Origin: UBA5189 sp035631615
Lineage (GTDB): Bacteria > Chloroflexota > Limnocylindria > Limnocylindrales > CSP1-4
Reading direction: 5' to 3'
NCBI GenBank assembly: GCA_035631615.1
Contig: DASQIK010000065.1
Location: 1 to 64,000, forward strand
Length of the DNA stretch: 64,000 bases
Every line of letters begins with the position of its first letter. The stretch's first letter is position 1. Of this stretch, positions 39,790 to 48,297 are shown one piece after another. The notes below the pieces were generated by a model, which saw only the letters and a list, made by a program, of their open reading frames with translations, was not told where the DNA came from and did not search any database. A program made the position numbers and the translations under genes.

Positions 39790-41108
39790 GCCGGGAGGCG
39801 TCAGGCATGGTTGGCCCGCAGGGCGCGCGTCGGGAGTCCGGCCAGGCGATCGTCGTGATGGTCGGGGCGATCCTGCTCGCCGTTGCCATGGTCGCCACGA
39901 TCGTCGACGGCGGCAACGTCCTGGCCCAGCAGCGCGTCGCGCAGAACGGCGTCGATGCGGCCGCCGAGGCCGGAGCAGTCGTGCTGGCTTCGCGACTTGC
40001 GGGCGCGAGCACGCCTTCGGGCGGCTGGGATGTGAACGTCAGCACCCGCATCGCGCAGGTGGCTGCCGCGAACAACATCACTGTCACCGCCGCCTACTAC
40101 ACCGACATCTGCGGCATCCCGCTCGAGTCCGACGGGACAGCGGCGATCAACGCGGACAACACCGAGAACCTGGCGGTCGCGCTCACGGTCGGCAACGGCT
40201 CGCACATCCTGCCGGGCGGAACGGCGACCGCCCCGGACTGCCCGAACCGGTCGGTCGGGCCGGTCGCCGGCGTGCTCGTGATCGGCGGCAAGGACGTCGG
40301 GACGTACGTCGCTCGCGCCATCGGGATCACGAAGTTCACCGTGACGACCCGCGCGACGGCCGTCGCAGGCTATCTCCAGGGCTACTGCGACTCGTCGCAG
40401 GGCCACTACTGCGCGCTGCTGCCGGTCACCTTCCCTGTCGACATCATCACCTGCAACGGGAACAACCGGCCGATCGACTCGGGTACCCCCTGGCAGTTCA
40501 ACACGGTCTACAAGTTCCCGCTGTGCTCGAACAGCCCGGGCAACGTTGGCTGGTTGGACTGGACCCCGCCAAGCGGCGGGTCGAGCGAGCTGGTCTGTTC
40601 GATCCTCACGCCGAACAATCCAGCGATCAACCTCCCATCGTGGCAGTACGTCACGAGCACCGGCAACGTCAACGGCGGTGGTGGCTCGTGCCAGATGTCC
40701 GTCCAGGACGCGATCCGGACCTACGAGGGCCAGGTCGTGCTCGCGCCGCAGTTCGATCTGACCTGCAACCCGGGAAACAACAACTCGCCCGACAGCACGA
40801 CACCGGCGATCATCACCGCCCCGAACTATGGCTGCCCGGCAGGGTCCCTCGGCGGCAACGGACAGAACCAGTGGTACCGCATGCCCAGCTTCGCGTTCAT
40901 CGAGCTGTGCGGGCCGGCTGTGGCCGGTTGCAGCGGTCTCCACGCCGCGTACATCTCCGGAAATGACGCCGCCACCTGCGACACCGGCAATGGGGCGACC
41001 TCGTGCATCGTCGGCAAGTTCGTGGACGTCATGGGAACGGGCACGGTCGGCGCCGGGGTCGGCTCCGGCACGGGCAGCAAGGCGATCGGGGTTCAGCTGA
41101 TCAAGTAA
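39786..41108 (+). CDS. TadG-like (Tad domain) pilus-assembly protein
   Basis: A 440-aa protein with an N-terminal membrane segment (RESGQAIVVMVGAILLAVAM, then VATIVDGGNVLAQQRVAQNG) matching the Tad/TadG_N domain, and a large secreted region rich in Gly, Ser, Asn and Cys. The C-terminal half contains many Cys residues in pairs and no recognised enzyme domain. GTG overlaps the previous stop by 4 bp. No TadA ATPase, TadB/C or Flp pilin genes are in the window, so the assembly machinery must be elsewhere. Confidence 0.75.
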   Translation: MSREASGMVGPQGARRESGQAIVVMVGAILLAVAMVATIVDGGNVLAQQRVAQNGVDAAAEAGAVVLASRLAGASTPSGGWDVNVSTRIAQVAAANNITVTAAYYTDICGIPLESDGTAAINADNTENLAVALTVGNGSHILPGGTATAPDCPNRSVGPVAGVLVIGGKDVGTYVARAIGITKFTVTTRATAVAGYLQGYCDSSQGHYCALLPVTFPVDIITCNGNNRPIDSGTPWQFNTVYKFPLCSNSPGNVGWLDWTPPSGGSSELVCSILTPNNPAINLPSWQYVTSTGNVNGGGGSCQMSVQDAIRTYEGQVVLAPQFDLTCNPGNNNSPDSTTPAIITAPNYGCPAGSLGGNGQNQWYRMPSFAFIELCGPAVAGCSGLHAAYISGNDAATCDTGNGATSCIVGKFVDVMGTGTVGAGVGSGTGSKAIGVQLIK

Positions 41109-41160
41109 CGCGGGCGGGGCCTGCCGCGCGCAACTCCATCAGGTGTTGGTGCAAGACCAG

Positions 41161-41166
41161 TACGCT
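41161..41166 (+). promoter_or_regulatory. -10 element (TACGCT), leaderless, fixes start at 41173
   Basis: TACGCT ends 6 nt before ATG 41173. The longer frame from 41143 would start inside or before the hexamer. Confidence 0.5.
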
Positions 41167-41172
41167 GCGGGG

Positions 41173-41733
41173 ATGCCGACCCGTGGGGATGCCTGGAACC
41201 TGCTGTGCGAGTGGACCAGGACCGACGCCCTGCGCCGGCACGGGCTGGCCGTCGAGGCGGCCGTGGCCTGGTACGGCGAGCACAGGTTCGGGATCGCGGG
41301 CGAGCAGCTCGAGGTCTGGCGGTCGGCGGGACTGCTCCACGACTTCGACTACGAGCGCTATCCGGAGACGCATCCGCTGCGCGGCGCCGACGAGCTGCGC
41401 ACTCGCGGCTACCGCGAGGACGTCGTCGACGCGATCCTGGGCCATGGCGACCACACGGGCGTCCCGCGCACGAGCCTGCTCGCTCGGACCGTGTACGCCT
41501 GCGACGAGATGACCGGCTTCGTGATCGCGGTCACCTACGTCCGGCCGAACCGGAGCCTCGACGAGGTCGACGTCCGCTCGGTCGTCAAGAAGATGAAGGA
41601 CAAGGGCTTCGCTCGCCAGGTGCCGCGCGACCAGCTGGAGAAGGGTGCGACCGAGCTCGGCGTCCCGTTCGACGAGCACGTCCTGAACGTGGTCGAGGGG
41701 CTGAAGACGATCCGGGGCGAGCTCGGGCTCTGA
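41173..41733 (+). CDS. HD domain phosphohydrolase-like protein
   Basis: A 186-aa HD-superfamily protein. The conserved metal ligands are in AGLLHDFDYERYPETHPLRG and ILGHGDHTG, in the order H...HD...H...D used by HD hydrolases. Members of this small subfamily are annotated only as HD domain proteins; nucleotide or phosphate hydrolysis is the general expectation. Start ATG 41173 follows TACGCT by 6 nt. Confidence 0.85.
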   Translation: MPTRGDAWNLLCEWTRTDALRRHGLAVEAAVAWYGEHRFGIAGEQLEVWRSAGLLHDFDYERYPETHPLRGADELRTRGYREDVVDAILGHGDHTGVPRTSLLARTVYACDEMTGFVIAVTYVRPNRSLDEVDVRSVVKKMKDKGFARQVPRDQLEKGATELGVPFDEHVLNVVEGLKTIRGELGL

Positions 41734-41750
41734 GGCTCGGTGCCCTCGCC

Positions 41751-44267
41751 TCAGCCGATGCCCAGGAATCGGTCGATCAGCTGGCCCTTCCAGAAGATTC
41801 GGACGAGCGGCACCCAGGCCGCGACCGCCAGGGCGACGATCGTCGCCTCGCGAACCCCCGGCACCTGGAACCCGAAGAACTCGCGCGCCGGTGGCACCAG
41901 GAGCATCGCGATGAACCCGAGGCCCAGCACGAGCGCCAGCAGCGTCGGGCGGTGGTCCGGTGATTTCGGCTCCGCGACGGCGAGCCAGTCCGTCGGCGGC
42001 TCGACGAACACCACGAGCATCAGGCCGATGTACACGAGGAACGTGGTCAGCGCGGTGCGCGCCTGGGCGCTGGCGGCGTCGAGGGCGGCCTGGTCCGTCG
42101 CACCCGAGAGCGCCAGCGAGCCGTAGAACACCAGCAGCCCGAGCAGGCTCGACACCACCGCCGCAGGGACGACGAACGTGGCGAGGGTGCGACCCAGCGA
42201 CTCCTCGATCCGCCGGCCGCCCTGGGCCCACAGCGCCAGCAGCGCGCTCGGAATACCGACGGTGAAGATCGTCAGCGCGGACGCGTTCCGCAGCTCGATC
42301 GGGAAGCCGACGACGACGAGCGAGCTGACGACCACGAGCCCGACGGTCGCGATGCGGGTCAGGAACAGCTTCAGGATGTCCTGCATCCCGTTGACGATCC
42401 GCTGGCCCTCCTCGACCGCCTGTGCGACGGCCGCGAACGAGTCCTCCATCAGGACCAGGTCCGCGACGCCGCGGGTCGCCTGGCTGCCGCTGCCCATCGC
42501 GATCCCGAGGTTCGCCTTCTTGAGCGACAGCACGTCGTTCACGCCGTCGCCGATCATCGCGACGTAGTGCCCGCGGGCGCGCAAGGCATCGACCAGCCGC
42601 TCCTTCTGCGACGGCGTGATCCGGCCGAACACGGTCGTGTCGCTGGCGACACGACCGAGCGCGTCGGGGTCGAGCGCGTCCAGGTCCCGCCCGGAGATCC
42701 AGGCGACGTTGTCCGGGAGGCCGGCCTGGCGCGCGAGGGCCACGACGGTCTCCGGGTCGTCGCCGGAGATGATCTTGACCGCGACGCCCGCGCCGATGAA
42801 CCGGCTGAGGGTCAGTGCCGCCTCGCCCCGCAGCTCGTCGCGCAGGGCGATGAGGCCAAGGGCGCGCATGCCCGCAGGCAGCGTCGCGGACGCGTCGTCG
42901 TCGAACGGTGGCAGGGCCGAGGGATCGGGGTGGGTCGCGACGAGCAGGACCCGGAGGCCCTTGCCGGTCCATTCGGTCGATTGCCGCTGGAGCTCTTCCC
43001 AGCCGACGACCGTGCCGGCGGCATCGACGGCGAGGGAGTCACGGAGGAACGGTGCCGCGCCGATCGCCACGATGCCCGGCCCCGGGCCGCCGAGGAAGGC
43101 GCACGCGCTCCACTTGCGGGCGGACGAGAATGGAACCTCCCTGGCCACCGGCCTCGGATGCGCAGGCCAGTGCGCGACGATCGCCTCGCTGGTCTTGGTG
43201 TGTACGGTCGCGCTCGAGGCGAGCGCCGTCAGGGCGTCGATGACCTCGTCCTCGGTTGCGCCGCCGAGACCCGCCACCGAATCGACCTCGAGCCGGTTCG
43301 CGGTCAGCGTGCCGGTCTTGTCCAGGCACAGCACGTCGACGTGGCTCAGCGACTCGATGGCGTTCGACTGCTGGACGAGTGCTCCGAACCGGAGGATCCG
43401 GATCGCGCCCAGCGCATAGGCGACGGCGATCGAGACGAACAGGCCATTCGGGACGAGGCCCGCGAGGAGGGTCGCGTTGGCGACGAATTCGCCCACCGCG
43501 GTCGCGCGCAGGATCCCGCGGATCACGAGCAGGATCTCCAGGTACAGCACGATCCCGAGGACGACCCGGATGACCAGGTTGATCTCCTGCTGGAGCGGCG
43601 TGAGAATCCGCCGGAACGTCCGCGCGCCTGCCGTGATCTGGTTCGCGAGGCTGTCGCCCTGGACCTTCTCGGCCACGTAGCGCCCCGCGCCGGTGGTCGC
43701 GAAGCTGCCCGAGAACAGCTCGTCGCCGGGCTGCTTGCGAACGACGTCGGATTCGCCGGTCAGCTGTGACTCGTCCAGCCCGACGACGCCCAGGACGAGG
43801 CGCCCGTCGAGCACCACCTGGTCGCCCGCGGTGAGCTCGACGAGGTCGCCGACCACGAGCTGGTCCGGCGTGAGCTGGTGAACCTCGCCGCCGCGCACGA
43901 CGCCTGCTGTCGGCCGCGTCAGCAGGGCGATGCGGTCGAGCGTCCGCTTTGCCCGGACCTCCTGGACCACGCCGACGACGACGTTCGTGGCAATGACACT
44001 CACGGAGACGAGCGCGTCGATCGGCCGACCGACCGCGACGAGCGCGATCGCGAGCGTGATCAGGATGTCGTTGACGAACGTGAACACGTTCTCGCGGACG
44101 ATCTGGACGTACGTCCGCGAGGTGGGCGGCGGCGGGGTGTTGGCCAGGCCTGCCGCGCGCCGGCGGTCGACCTCCGCGTCCGACAGGCCGCCGGCCGGCG
44201 TCGGCGCCAGGTCGGCGTGGTGGGCCAGCGGGTAGCCGGCCGGGGCCGCCACCGCGTCGGCGGTCAC
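41751..44267 (-). CDS. P-type cation-transporting ATPase (CtpE-like)
   Basis: An 838-aa P-type ATPase. Landmarks in order are TGES (170-173), transmembrane motif LVPNGL (271-276), the phosphorylation site D316 in DKTGTLT, and the hinge MIGDGVNDVLSLKKANLGIA. About ten membrane helices are predicted, four of them before D316. The LVPNGL form of the transport-site motif and the overall layout resemble mycobacterial CtpE (calcium transport), but ion specificity is inference. It follows a CvpA-like gene by 4 bp and a DUF1003 gene, likely one operon. Confidence 0.88.
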   Translation of the reverse strand: MTADAVAAPAGYPLAHHADLAPTPAGGLSDAEVDRRRAAGLANTPPPPTSRTYVQIVRENVFTFVNDILITLAIALVAVGRPIDALVSVSVIATNVVVGVVQEVRAKRTLDRIALLTRPTAGVVRGGEVHQLTPDQLVVGDLVELTAGDQVVLDGRLVLGVVGLDESQLTGESDVVRKQPGDELFSGSFATTGAGRYVAEKVQGDSLANQITAGARTFRRILTPLQQEINLVIRVVLGIVLYLEILLVIRGILRATAVGEFVANATLLAGLVPNGLFVSIAVAYALGAIRILRFGALVQQSNAIESLSHVDVLCLDKTGTLTANRLEVDSVAGLGGATEDEVIDALTALASSATVHTKTSEAIVAHWPAHPRPVAREVPFSSARKWSACAFLGGPGPGIVAIGAAPFLRDSLAVDAAGTVVGWEELQRQSTEWTGKGLRVLLVATHPDPSALPPFDDDASATLPAGMRALGLIALRDELRGEAALTLSRFIGAGVAVKIISGDDPETVVALARQAGLPDNVAWISGRDLDALDPDALGRVASDTTVFGRITPSQKERLVDALRARGHYVAMIGDGVNDVLSLKKANLGIAMGSGSQATRGVADLVLMEDSFAAVAQAVEEGQRIVNGMQDILKLFLTRIATVGLVVVSSLVVVGFPIELRNASALTIFTVGIPSALLALWAQGGRRIEESLGRTLATFVVPAAVVSSLLGLLVFYGSLALSGATDQAALDAASAQARTALTTFLVYIGLMLVVFVEPPTDWLAVAEPKSPDHRPTLLALVLGLGFIAMLLVPPAREFFGFQVPGVREATIVALAVAAWVPLVRIFWKGQLIDRFLGIG

Positions 44268-44271
44268 GCGA

Positions 44272-44874
44272 TCAGCTCGGCCTGACTGTCGGGAACGGCA
44301 GGCCGGGGAACCCGGGCAGGCCGCCGGGAATCGTCGTCGGGACGATCGAGCTGATGTCCTTCGGAAGCAGCGGGCCGAGGACGAGCAGGACGAGCGGCAC
44401 GGTCGTGTCCTCGAGCAGCTTGCCGATCGTCGAATCGTCGACCGCGACGCGGATGTCGTGCAGGAAGCCGAGCCCCGACACCGATCTCGAGGCGTCGGTG
44501 TACGTGTGCAGGATGACGATCGCCGCGGAGATGATCAGCACCGCCTCGACGCCGCCGAGCACGACCCCGAGCAGCTGGTCGGTCCGATGGGCCAGCCCGG
44601 TCCTGGCGATGCGCGAGAGGACGAGGCCGGAGAGCAGGTTCAGGACGATGAGCAGGGCGCTGAACGCGACCGTGTACCCGACCATCTCCGCGTACTGCGG
44701 CGGGATCTTCGGCAGGAACGTGTTCACCAGGGCGCCGGCAGGTCTGCGCAGGTAGGCGCCGGCGACGAACGCCACGAGCAGGAAGATCAGCCCGACGAGC
44801 CGGCGGATGAAGCCGCTCGACCAGCCGCCCCGCAGGAAGCCCGCGATGAACAGGAGGAGGACCAGGTCGGCCAC
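44272..44874 (-). CDS. CvpA family membrane protein
   Basis: A 200-aa protein with about four membrane helices (around 3-15, 26-42, 64-86, 103-122) and a segment FLRGGWSSGFIRRLVGLIFL typical of CvpA-like proteins, which in E. coli is linked to colicin V production and stress tolerance. The C-terminus is extracytoplasmic or soluble, ending in Pro/Gly repeats. GTG at 44874 is 3 bp after the upstream DUF1003 gene, and the P-type ATPase begins 4 bp downstream. Confidence 0.78.
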   Translation of the reverse strand: MADLVLLLFIAGFLRGGWSSGFIRRLVGLIFLLVAFVAGAYLRRPAGALVNTFLPKIPPQYAEMVGYTVAFSALLIVLNLLSGLVLSRIARTGLAHRTDQLLGVVLGGVEAVLIISAAIVILHTYTDASRSVSGLGFLHDIRVAVDDSTIGKLLEDTTVPLVLLVLGPLLPKDISSIVPTTIPGGLPGFPGLPFPTVRPS

Positions 44875-44877
44875 CGC

Positions 44878-45348
44878 CTACCCCCTGGTCTCGCCCGTGC
44901 TGCCCGCCACCGCGCGGCGCAGGATGTCGAGCACCTCGTTCTGGCCATCCAGGATCTGGACCTGCTTCTTGCTCAGCTCGTGCAGCGCCACGAGGGTGGC
45001 GTGATCGGCTGTGGCCCGCGCGTCGCTGGCCGCCTGCGCCCGGTTCGCGCTCACCTGCAGCGAGATCATGATCGACAGCTGCGGCAGGTTCAGGATCGTG
45101 AGCAGCAGCGGCCACGGCGTCTTGTCGAAGCCGATGATGTTGCCTGCGAACAGCCAGACCACGATCCCGACCGAGATCCCGACGAACAGCCACATCGAGC
45201 CGATGAGCTTGTTGACGACGTCCGCGATCTTGTCCAGGACGCCCTCGCCGCTGACGTCGGCAGACGTGATGAGGCGCGGCACATGAGCGTGCGGCGCCGC
45301 CTTGGCGTCCCGAGCCTCCTGCGTGCGCATGTGACCTTCCGACGCCAT
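44878..45348 (-). CDS. DUF1003 family membrane protein
   Basis: A 156-aa protein with the DUF1003 core: KIADVVNKLIGSMWLFVGIS, WPLLLTILNLPQLSIMISLQ, two membrane helices, and a C-terminal coiled tail (VALHELSKKQVQILDGQNEV). The ATG is chosen because of a Shine-Dalgarno GAGGAGAAGG directly upstream. Function of DUF1003 is not known. First gene of the operon with CvpA and the P-type ATPase, diverging from the tRNA gene. Confidence 0.85.
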   Translation of the reverse strand: MASEGHMRTQEARDAKAAPHAHVPRLITSADVSGEGVLDKIADVVNKLIGSMWLFVGISVGIVVWLFAGNIIGFDKTPWPLLLTILNLPQLSIMISLQVSANRAQAASDARATADHATLVALHELSKKQVQILDGQNEVLDILRRAVAGSTGETRG

Positions 45349-45443
45349 GGCCTTCTCCTCGTGCGGCGCTCCAGCACGCGTGATGATCGACCACTCGGGC
45401 GCGGCGCGCCATCGGTTTTCGAAGGGTCGCTCGGCGCCTCCCC

Positions 45444-45449
45444 TATACT
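45444..45449 (+). promoter_or_regulatory. -10 element (TATACT) of tRNA-Thr
   Basis: TATACT ends 10 nt before the first base of the tRNA; no clear -35 box. Confidence 0.5.
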
Positions 45450-45459
45450 CCCGGGCCGG

Positions 45460-45534
45460 GCCGACATAGCTCAGCGGTAGAGCAGCTGTTTCGTAAACAG
45501 CAGGTCCTCGGTTCAAATCCGAGTGTCGGCTCCA
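45460..45534 (+). tRNA. tRNA-Thr (CGT anticodon)
   Basis: Acceptor arms GCCGACA (45460-45466) and TGTCGGC (45524-45530) pair perfectly. The D arm is GCTCAGCGGTAGAGC, the anticodon stem GCTGT with loop TTCGTAA gives anticodon CGT, and the T arm is CTCGGTTCAAATCCGAG. The discriminator is T and CCA is encoded at 45532-45534. It reads ACG codons. Confidence 0.97.
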
Positions 45535-45734
45535 TTCCCGCTCGAACGGGTCGACGGAAGCATTGCGTCCGCCTCGCCGTCCGACCACCTTGGACCGTGC
45601 CAGGCCCACCTGCTGACTGGCCCGATCGCCGGGCGGCACCCAGACCATCTCGGCATTGATCAGCGACGGCCACGGACGCAGTGTGGCCTGGACGCCTGGC
45701 GAGGATGGCAGGCGACCGAAGCGGGAGCCGAACC

Positions 45735-47210
45735 ATGCGACCAGCCGTGGCCGCCGCCATCGCATTGCTGCTGGCGGGCGCAGCGCTCGCGGCCCCGGCG
45801 AGGTCCTACGCAGCCGTCTCCACGGCGAAGGTCGTGATCATCGTGGGCCCGACCGAGGGCGACACGTCGACCTATCGGGCGGACGGTGATCTGTTCTACA
45901 AGGAAGCGATCAAGTACACGCCCAATGTCGTGAAGGTCTACAGTCCGAACGCGACCTGGGCAGCGGTCAGTGCCGCGATGCAGGGTGCGTCCATCGTCGT
46001 CTTCCTCGGCCACGGAGCCGGCTTCCCGAATCCGTACACGACCTCCCTGAAGGCGACGAGCGAGGATGGCTTCGGCCTCAACGCCAGCGCCAACAACGGC
46101 GACAGCAACGCGGCGTACTACGGCGAGGCATACATCCGGAGCTCCGTGCATCTGGCCCCGAACGCCGTGGTCATCTTCAACCACGCGTGCTACGCGCCGG
46201 GCGCCGCGTCCGGCGTGCCCGATCCCACCCTGGTCCAGGCCAGGCAGCGCATCGACAACTACGCCTCGGGCTTCCTCGCGGCCGGCGCCGCGGCGGTCTT
46301 CGCCACGGACTACTACGGTGCCCAGTCGTACATCGATGCGCTCTTCACGACCCGGCAGACGCTGGACTCGCTGTGGCGGCACACCTCGGACGCGCAGGGC
46401 CACTTCTTCTCCTTCGCGTCGACGCGGACGCCCGGGACGACCGACGAGGCCGATCCGACCACGACGTCATCGGGTCCGGCCTACCATCGCTCGCTTTCCG
46501 GCCGCATCGGGACGATCACGACCGACGTGGTGAAGCCGCTGCCGGACACGACTGCGCCCTCGGTCAGGGCGCCGGTTTCGGGCCTGTACGTGACGACCCT
46601 CGGCTCCACATCCGTCCCGGTCCGGACGAGCTGGTCGGCGAGCGACGTGAGCGGCGTCGCGGGGTACGGCCTGCGGCGACTCGTGTCGGGCTCGTGGCTG
46701 ATCCAGCCGCTGCGGACGCCGAGTACGACGGCAATCGGCCAATCGCTGGCATTCGGTTCCGCTGCTCGGTACGCGGTTCGAGCGACCGACAAGGTGGGCA
46801 ACGTGAGCGGCTGGGTCGCTGGCGCGTCCGTCGTGCCGCTCCTCACCCAGGAGTCCAGCTCGGCGGTGGCGTATGCAGGCGCCTGGACCGCCGTCGCCAA
46901 CGGCTACGCCTCCGGCGGCCATTTGCGCTACACGACCGCCCGCGGCGGGTCGGCCACCTATACCTTCACGGGCGCGAGCATCGGGTGGGTGGCGTACCGC
47001 GGGCCGAACCGTGGGACGGCCGCCGTCTACGTCGACGGCATCTACCGAGGATCGGTCAACCTGTACTCGGCCTATTACTACGCCAGGCAGATCGTGTACG
47101 CGTTCAACTGGGGGACGAACGGGACGCACACGATCAGGATCGTGGGCCTCGGGACCTCCGGCCACCCGCGCGTCGACATCGACGCCTTCGTGCGGCTGTC
47201 CAACTCGTAG
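45735..47210 (+). CDS. Secreted clan CD (caspase/gingipain-like) peptidase-like protein with C-terminal beta-sandwich domains
   Basis: A 491-aa exported protein with a signal peptide at residues 1-27 (AAAIALLLAGAALAAPARSYA). The N-terminal domain has the clan CD pattern of a hydrophobic strand followed by H-G (VVFLGHGAG, H93) and a second strand ending in A-C (VVIFNHACYAPG, C152), the dyad used by caspases, legumains and gingipains. A bacterial Ig/FN3-like region follows (about 270-375, SVPVRTSWSASDVSGVAGYG). The C-terminal module (about 395-490) with YTFTGASIGWVAYRGPNRGT, AVYVDGIY and NWGTNGTHTIRIVGLGT reads like a carbohydrate- or surface-binding domain. The ATG is 13 nt downstream of GGGAG-like purines. 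Activity is predicted, not shown. Confidence 0.72.
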   Translation: MRPAVAAAIALLLAGAALAAPARSYAAVSTAKVVIIVGPTEGDTSTYRADGDLFYKEAIKYTPNVVKVYSPNATWAAVSAAMQGASIVVFLGHGAGFPNPYTTSLKATSEDGFGLNASANNGDSNAAYYGEAYIRSSVHLAPNAVVIFNHACYAPGAASGVPDPTLVQARQRIDNYASGFLAAGAAAVFATDYYGAQSYIDALFTTRQTLDSLWRHTSDAQGHFFSFASTRTPGTTDEADPTTTSSGPAYHRSLSGRIGTITTDVVKPLPDTTAPSVRAPVSGLYVTTLGSTSVPVRTSWSASDVSGVAGYGLRRLVSGSWLIQPLRTPSTTAIGQSLAFGSAARYAVRATDKVGNVSGWVAGASVVPLLTQESSSAVAYAGAWTAVANGYASGGHLRYTTARGGSATYTFTGASIGWVAYRGPNRGTAAVYVDGIYRGSVNLYSAYYYARQIVYAFNWGTNGTHTIRIVGLGTSGHPRVDIDAFVRLSNS

Positions 47211-47234
47211 GCCGGCCGGTTCTCGTCCGCGCCG

Positions 47235-47441
47235 TCAGCGGCGAATGGCCCAGCCGATGCTGATTGCGCCGACGGTCGCCACGAGGAGCGCGAGGAGCAC
47301 GCCACTCGCCAGCCCCGGCAGTCCCATGCGGGCCGCGAGCCAGACGAGCAGCAGGGCGACGATGGGACCGACGAAGAGTTCCCAACGGTCGCCGACCAGG
47401 AAGTCGTACCAGAACCGGAAGAACGCCCGCACGAAGCCCAC
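47235..47441 (-). CDS. Small two-helix membrane protein
   Basis: A 68-aa hydrophobic protein with two membrane helices (about 21-38 and 44-66) and a short amphipathic start (GFVRAFFRFWYDFLVGDRWE). GTG at 47441 begins one base beyond the stop of the membrane-protein gene transcribed just upstream, so they form an operon. Its size and polarity suggest an accessory subunit of that protein. No family recognised. Confidence 0.6.
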   Translation of the reverse strand: MGFVRAFFRFWYDFLVGDRWELFVGPIVALLLVWLAARMGLPGLASGVLLALLVATVGAISIGWAIRR

Positions 47442-48215
47442 CTAGGCCTCCCGGGTGGCGATTGGCCGGACGACCGGGCGACCAGCGAGCCGCCGGCGGA
47501 CCAGGGCGACGCCGGCGAGGGCGAGGACCCCGTACGCGACGAGCAGGGCAAGGATTGCCGCGTCCCCGGCCGGCCAGTCGATGCCGATACCCTCCCCCGC
47601 CCAGAACGTGCCGAAGCCCGTGAGCATCAGCCCCACGACGAACTTGAGCCCGTTCTCGGGCACGTTCGCCAGGGGTCCGCGAACGACGACCGCAACAGCG
47701 AGGACGAGGACACCGGCCGCGGCCGCACCGAGCGCCGCCGGTCCCACCATCCCGGCCGTCGCCCCGAAGGTGATGACGATGAAGGCGACCTCGAGCCCTT
47801 CGAGCAGCACGCCCTTCGCGGCGACCGTGAACGAGATCCAGTCCATGCCGGTTGCCGGGACCGGCGGCTCGTCCCGGAGCGCGGCGATCTCGCGCTCGTA
47901 GATCGCCGCCTCGTCATGCTTCGCCTTCGCTCCGCCGGCCCGGAGGACGGCCTTCGTCAGCCATTGCAGTCCGTAGACAAGCAGGAAGCCACCGATGACG
48001 AGCCGAACGATCTCGATCGGGATGAACGCGACGATGGCGAAGCCGAAGACCAGGACCAGAAGGGCGAGGGCGACGAGGGCGGCCGCAACGCCCAGCAGCG
48101 TCGACCGCCACTGCCGGGTCACGCCGACCGCGAGCACGATCGTCACGGCTTCGACGAACTCGACGGCGGACGCCAGGAAGGTCGAGACGATCGTGGCGAT
48201 CGCGGCGGAGGACAC
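47442..48215 (-). CDS. COG4280-type membrane protein (FTR1/UPF0016-like cation transporter fold)
   Basis: A 257-aa protein with six or seven predicted membrane helices. Two repeated acidic motifs lie in helices: EFVEAVTIVLAV near the N-terminus and EGLEVAFIVITF in the middle. This duplicated E-x-x-E type pattern is shared with FTR1 iron permeases and UPF0016 Ca/Mn exchangers. Substrate is not known. GTG at 48215 follows TAGGAT by 6 nt on the minus strand, so it is leaderless. Confidence 0.7.
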   Translation of the reverse strand: MSSAAIATIVSTFLASAVEFVEAVTIVLAVGVTRQWRSTLLGVAAALVALALLVLVFGFAIVAFIPIEIVRLVIGGFLLVYGLQWLTKAVLRAGGAKAKHDEAAIYEREIAALRDEPPVPATGMDWISFTVAAKGVLLEGLEVAFIVITFGATAGMVGPAALGAAAAGVLVLAVAVVVRGPLANVPENGLKFVVGLMLTGFGTFWAGEGIGIDWPAGDAAILALLVAYGVLALAGVALVRRRLAGRPVVRPIATREA

Positions 48216-48221
48216 GCCCAG

Positions 48222-48227
48222 ATCCTA
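48222..48227 (-). promoter_or_regulatory. -10 element (TAGGAT), leaderless
   Basis: TAGGAT ends 6 nt before the GTG of the COG4280-type gene on the minus strand. Confidence 0.5.
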
Positions 48228-48285
48228 GCCGCGCCGGCCGACCAGCTCGTGGAGCCATGCCTCCGGGCGCGCCAGGTGCCCGGCG

Positions 48286-48291
48286 TAGGAT
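48286..48291 (+). promoter_or_regulatory. -10 element (TAGGAT), leaderless
   Basis: TAGGAT ends 6 nt before GTG 48298, facing away from the minus-strand copy at 48222-48227. Confidence 0.5.
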
Positions 48292-48297
48292 GCCACC

